A stretch of 31,926 bases of DNA from Macrocybe gigantea (lineage: Eukaryota; Basidiomycota; Agaricomycetes; Agaricales; Callistosporiaceae): positions 1 to 31,926 of the forward strand of contig SJRY01000079.1 in assembly GCA_011319805.1 (NCBI GenBank), written 5' to 3'. Of this stretch, positions 31,776 through 31,926 are shown in pieces; the first letter of the stretch is position 1, and each line of letters begins with the position of its first letter. The translations under genes and the position numbers were made by a program. The notes beneath the pieces were generated by a model that saw only the letters and a program-made list of their open reading frames with translations, was not told the origin of the DNA and searched no databases.

Positions 31776-31926
31776 GAGGCTTCTAAGTGAGGAACACTCT
31801 GTTGCGCAACAAGCTAGACGTTCGACTGTAGGGGTTCCGACGTTATGTTAAACAAGACCGAAAGGTTATTATAAGCACGTTTCGGTTCGTGGCAGCCAGG
31901 AATGGGTTTTTGCGTTGGTTGCAAAG
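31776..31926. other. Upstream region of GCN2
   Basis: The last 150 bp are the 5' flank of GCN2 (transcribed leftwards). No promoter motif I can support; the window ends here. Confidence 0.5.

Noticed and set aside
1..31926. tRNA, rRNA, snRNA or CRISPR content
   Set aside because: I looked for B-box-like strings, U6-like sequence and regularly spaced repeats and found nothing convincing.

Overview
The window is nuclear DNA of a filamentous basidiomycete, most likely an Agaricomycete. The evidence is GC-rich coding sequence, many short spliceosomal introns of about 49-79 nt, genes close together on both strands, a GCN2 kinase split into 27 exons, and polytopic membrane proteins whose layout I recognise from unnamed Agaricomycete families (from memory, not checked). 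I see no rRNA, tRNA, CRISPR array or intact transposon.

Layout, left to right: a LENG1-like Cir_N-domain gene (+, 934-2024); ribosomal protein eL8 (+, 2519-3516); a Ser/Pro-rich protein of unknown function (-, 4158-6142); 3.4 kb without a recognisable gene; a membrane-anchored hotdog-fold thioesterase (-, 9538-10693); 2 kb without a gene; a polytopic membrane protein with a signal peptide (+, 12743-14471); a small single-pass membrane protein (-, 15269-15991); two tandem NAD(P)-dependent reductases of the Gre2/dihydroflavonol-reductase type (-, 16132-17607 and 17765-19355); a divergent 1.1-kb intergenic region; two membrane proteins (+, 20458-22148 and 22537-23819); a family-16 (METTL21/FAM86-type) methyltransferase (+, 23856-25171); and a complete eIF2-alpha kinase GCN2 (-, 25497-31775).

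Frame interruptions dominate the window. Nine of the twelve gene models, including the essential eL8, can be read end to end only if small indels are allowed. I count about 40, nearly all single missing bases and many in homopolymer runs. With these allowed, exon phases close exactly in eight of the nine (LENG1-like 304 aa, eL8 273 aa, Ser/Pro protein 641 aa, thioesterase 335 aa, GCN2 1585 aa). I therefore read these as functional genes in an unpolished long-read assembly rather than pseudogenes. The stretch 15269-19355 is an exception: both reductases and the single-pass protein have no frame errors.

There is no obvious pathway. Housekeeping genes (translation, splicing-associated, stress kinase) flank a central section of lineage-restricted membrane proteins and the duplicated reductases. 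The reductase pair is the most informative part: matching exon sizes, a shared 9-nt micro-exon and several GC-AG introns record a tandem duplication.
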